Assembly (NCBI GenBank): GCA_013791955.1
Contig: VMSW01000005.1
Coordinates: forward strand, 372,001 to 436,000
DNA length: 64,000 nucleotides
Source of the DNA: Propionicimonas sp.
Lineage (GTDB): Bacteria; Actinomycetota; Actinomycetes; Propionibacteriales; Propionibacteriaceae
Direction of reading: 5' to 3'
Numbering within the stretch: position 1 is the stretch's first letter; every line of letters starts with the position of its first letter. A program made the translations under genes and the position numbers. The notes beneath the pieces were generated by a model. The model ran no database searches. It was not told the DNA's origin and saw nothing but the letters and a program-made list of their open reading frames with translations. Below are positions 63,299 through 64,000 of this stretch, piece after piece.

Positions 63299-63517
63299 CA
63301 AAATGAGCGGCGGTTATCCAGGTTTGGGGGACAAATTCGACGATGGGCGGCTTCCAGCGGTGGTAATTTCGCTGATAGAAACTGGCCGGGTGCAGTCCGG
63401 CTGTTCCTGGATTTTGGAATTTGCCCGCCACGCTGCAGTGGCGACCCGCAGATAGCTCCAAGGGCCACCCGCGACACCGTGCCGTGGTGCCCAACGAATG
63501 TCGAAGGAGGTCCCGAC

Positions 63518-64000
63518 GTGTCGAAGATGCTCATGATTTATCCGAACAAGTGTACGGGTTGCCGCAACTGTGAGCTGGCCTGCTCGTTCGAGCACGGGGG
63601 CACATTTCGTCCCGGTGCGACCCGGGTGCATACGTTCACCTGGGAGCGCGAGGGGTTCGCTGTTCCCCTGATGTGCCAGCAGTGTGATGACGCGGCTTGC
63701 GTCAACGTTTGCCCGACCGGCGCCATGCACCACGGTCCGGCTGGCTCCAATCTGGTTGAGCTGAACCCCGATCTCTGCATCGGCTGCAAGCTCTGCGTGA
63801 TCGCCTGCCCCTTCGGCAGTGCCCGCTACGACTCAGTGACCAAGAGCATTGCGAAGTGCGACACCTGTGCGGGGGCACCGCAGTGCGTGGCGATGTGCCC
63901 GAACGCGGCTCTCGAGTTCGTCGAGGACGCCGAGCAGACCCGCTCGCGCAAGCAAGTTGTCGCCGACAAGTTCAAGACGATTTTCGAGGAAGTGAACTGA
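63518..64000 (+). CDS. Polyferredoxin electron-transfer subunit for AOR-type oxidoreductase
   Basis: 160 residues, GTG start seven bases after GAAGGAGG; the stop codon is the last base of the window. Sixteen Cys in four [4Fe-4S] motifs: KCTGCRNCELAC (Cys12, 15, 18, 22), CQQCDDAACVNVCP, CIGCKLCVIACP and CDTCAGAPQCVAMCP. This is the HycB/DmsB-like subunit found next to tungsten AOR catalytic subunits. The AOR gene would be expected immediately downstream, outside the window. Confidence 0.92.
   Translation: MSKMLMIYPNKCTGCRNCELACSFEHGGTFRPGATRVHTFTWEREGFAVPLMCQQCDDAACVNVCPTGAMHHGPAGSNLVELNPDLCIGCKLCVIACPFGSARYDSVTKSIAKCDTCAGAPQCVAMCPNAALEFVEDAEQTRSRKQVVADKFKTIFEEVN

Noticed and set aside
63518..64000. 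Complete AOR operon inside the window
   Set aside because: Only the ferredoxin subunit is present; the catalytic subunit, if any, lies past the right edge.

Overview
The window reads as chromosome of a high-GC actinobacterium that can live without oxygen. Actinobacterial marker families are present (DUF3263, DUF3027, DUF2530, the acVLRF1 release factor, the Glp/GlpR division pair, IdeR-type DtxR). Alongside them are an anaerobic ribonucleotide reductase under a cobalamin riboswitch, a tungstate transporter with a pterin-cofactor gene set, and a polyferredoxin typical of aldehyde:ferredoxin oxidoreductase (AOR). A Propionibacteriales/Propionibacteriaceae-like organism fits best; this is inference from gene content, not from a marker-gene search. 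No phage, insertion sequence or CRISPR array was seen, and one tRNA was found.

Layout. 1-13 kb: manA (cut by the left edge), groEL behind two tandem CIRCE operators, cutC, a CDF metal exporter, a NUDIX hydrolase, small actinobacterial families, a purine permease, acVLRF1, an IdeR-like iron regulator and thioredoxin. 13-19 kb: carbohydrate genes, namely an unusual P-loop kinase/GH13_18 fusion and a GH1 glycosidase with a Pro-rich repeat tail, plus tatA. 20-26 kb: cobalamin riboswitch-nrdD-nrdG, a secreted cytochrome b5-like protein, and mntH-mntR. 26-32 kb: a QorR/Qor2-like redox pair, a GntR regulator, and a sulfur block (Cys-rich leader peptide, DUF4395, thioredoxin-like protein, cysK, 23-bp tandem repeat array, metB). 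32-36 kb: a cbiMNQO metal importer behind a Zur-like box, and a DMT transporter with a His-rich tail. 36-41 kb: desaturase, DEAD-box helicase, cold-shock protein, TSUP transporter, tRNA-Arg(CCT). 41-47.5 kb: UGPase with a structured leader; mscL/SAF/fmdB/cyclo-ligase; divergent glp-rimJ-glpR. 47.7-53.4 kb: a 1498-residue secreted multidomain hydrolase and a Cys-rich-tail protein. 53.6-64 kb: a tungsten/pterin-cofactor island (mog, tupABC, moaA, methyltransferase, thiF/moeB-like, GAF regulator, small membrane protein, moeA, AOR-type ferredoxin). The AOR catalytic subunit would lie just past the right edge.

How the parts fit. Metal control is a theme: an IdeR-like and an MntR-like DtxR paralogue, a Zur-like box, several metal transporters, and a palindrome half-site shared by the mntH promoter and the nrdDG leader promoter. 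Several promoters look leaderless (TAnnnT 6-7 nt before ATG), including a face-to-face pair between the folate cyclo-ligase and glp. The right end probably imports tungstate, builds W-pterin cofactor and feeds an aldehyde-oxidising AOR under a GAF-domain regulator and three helically phased repeats.
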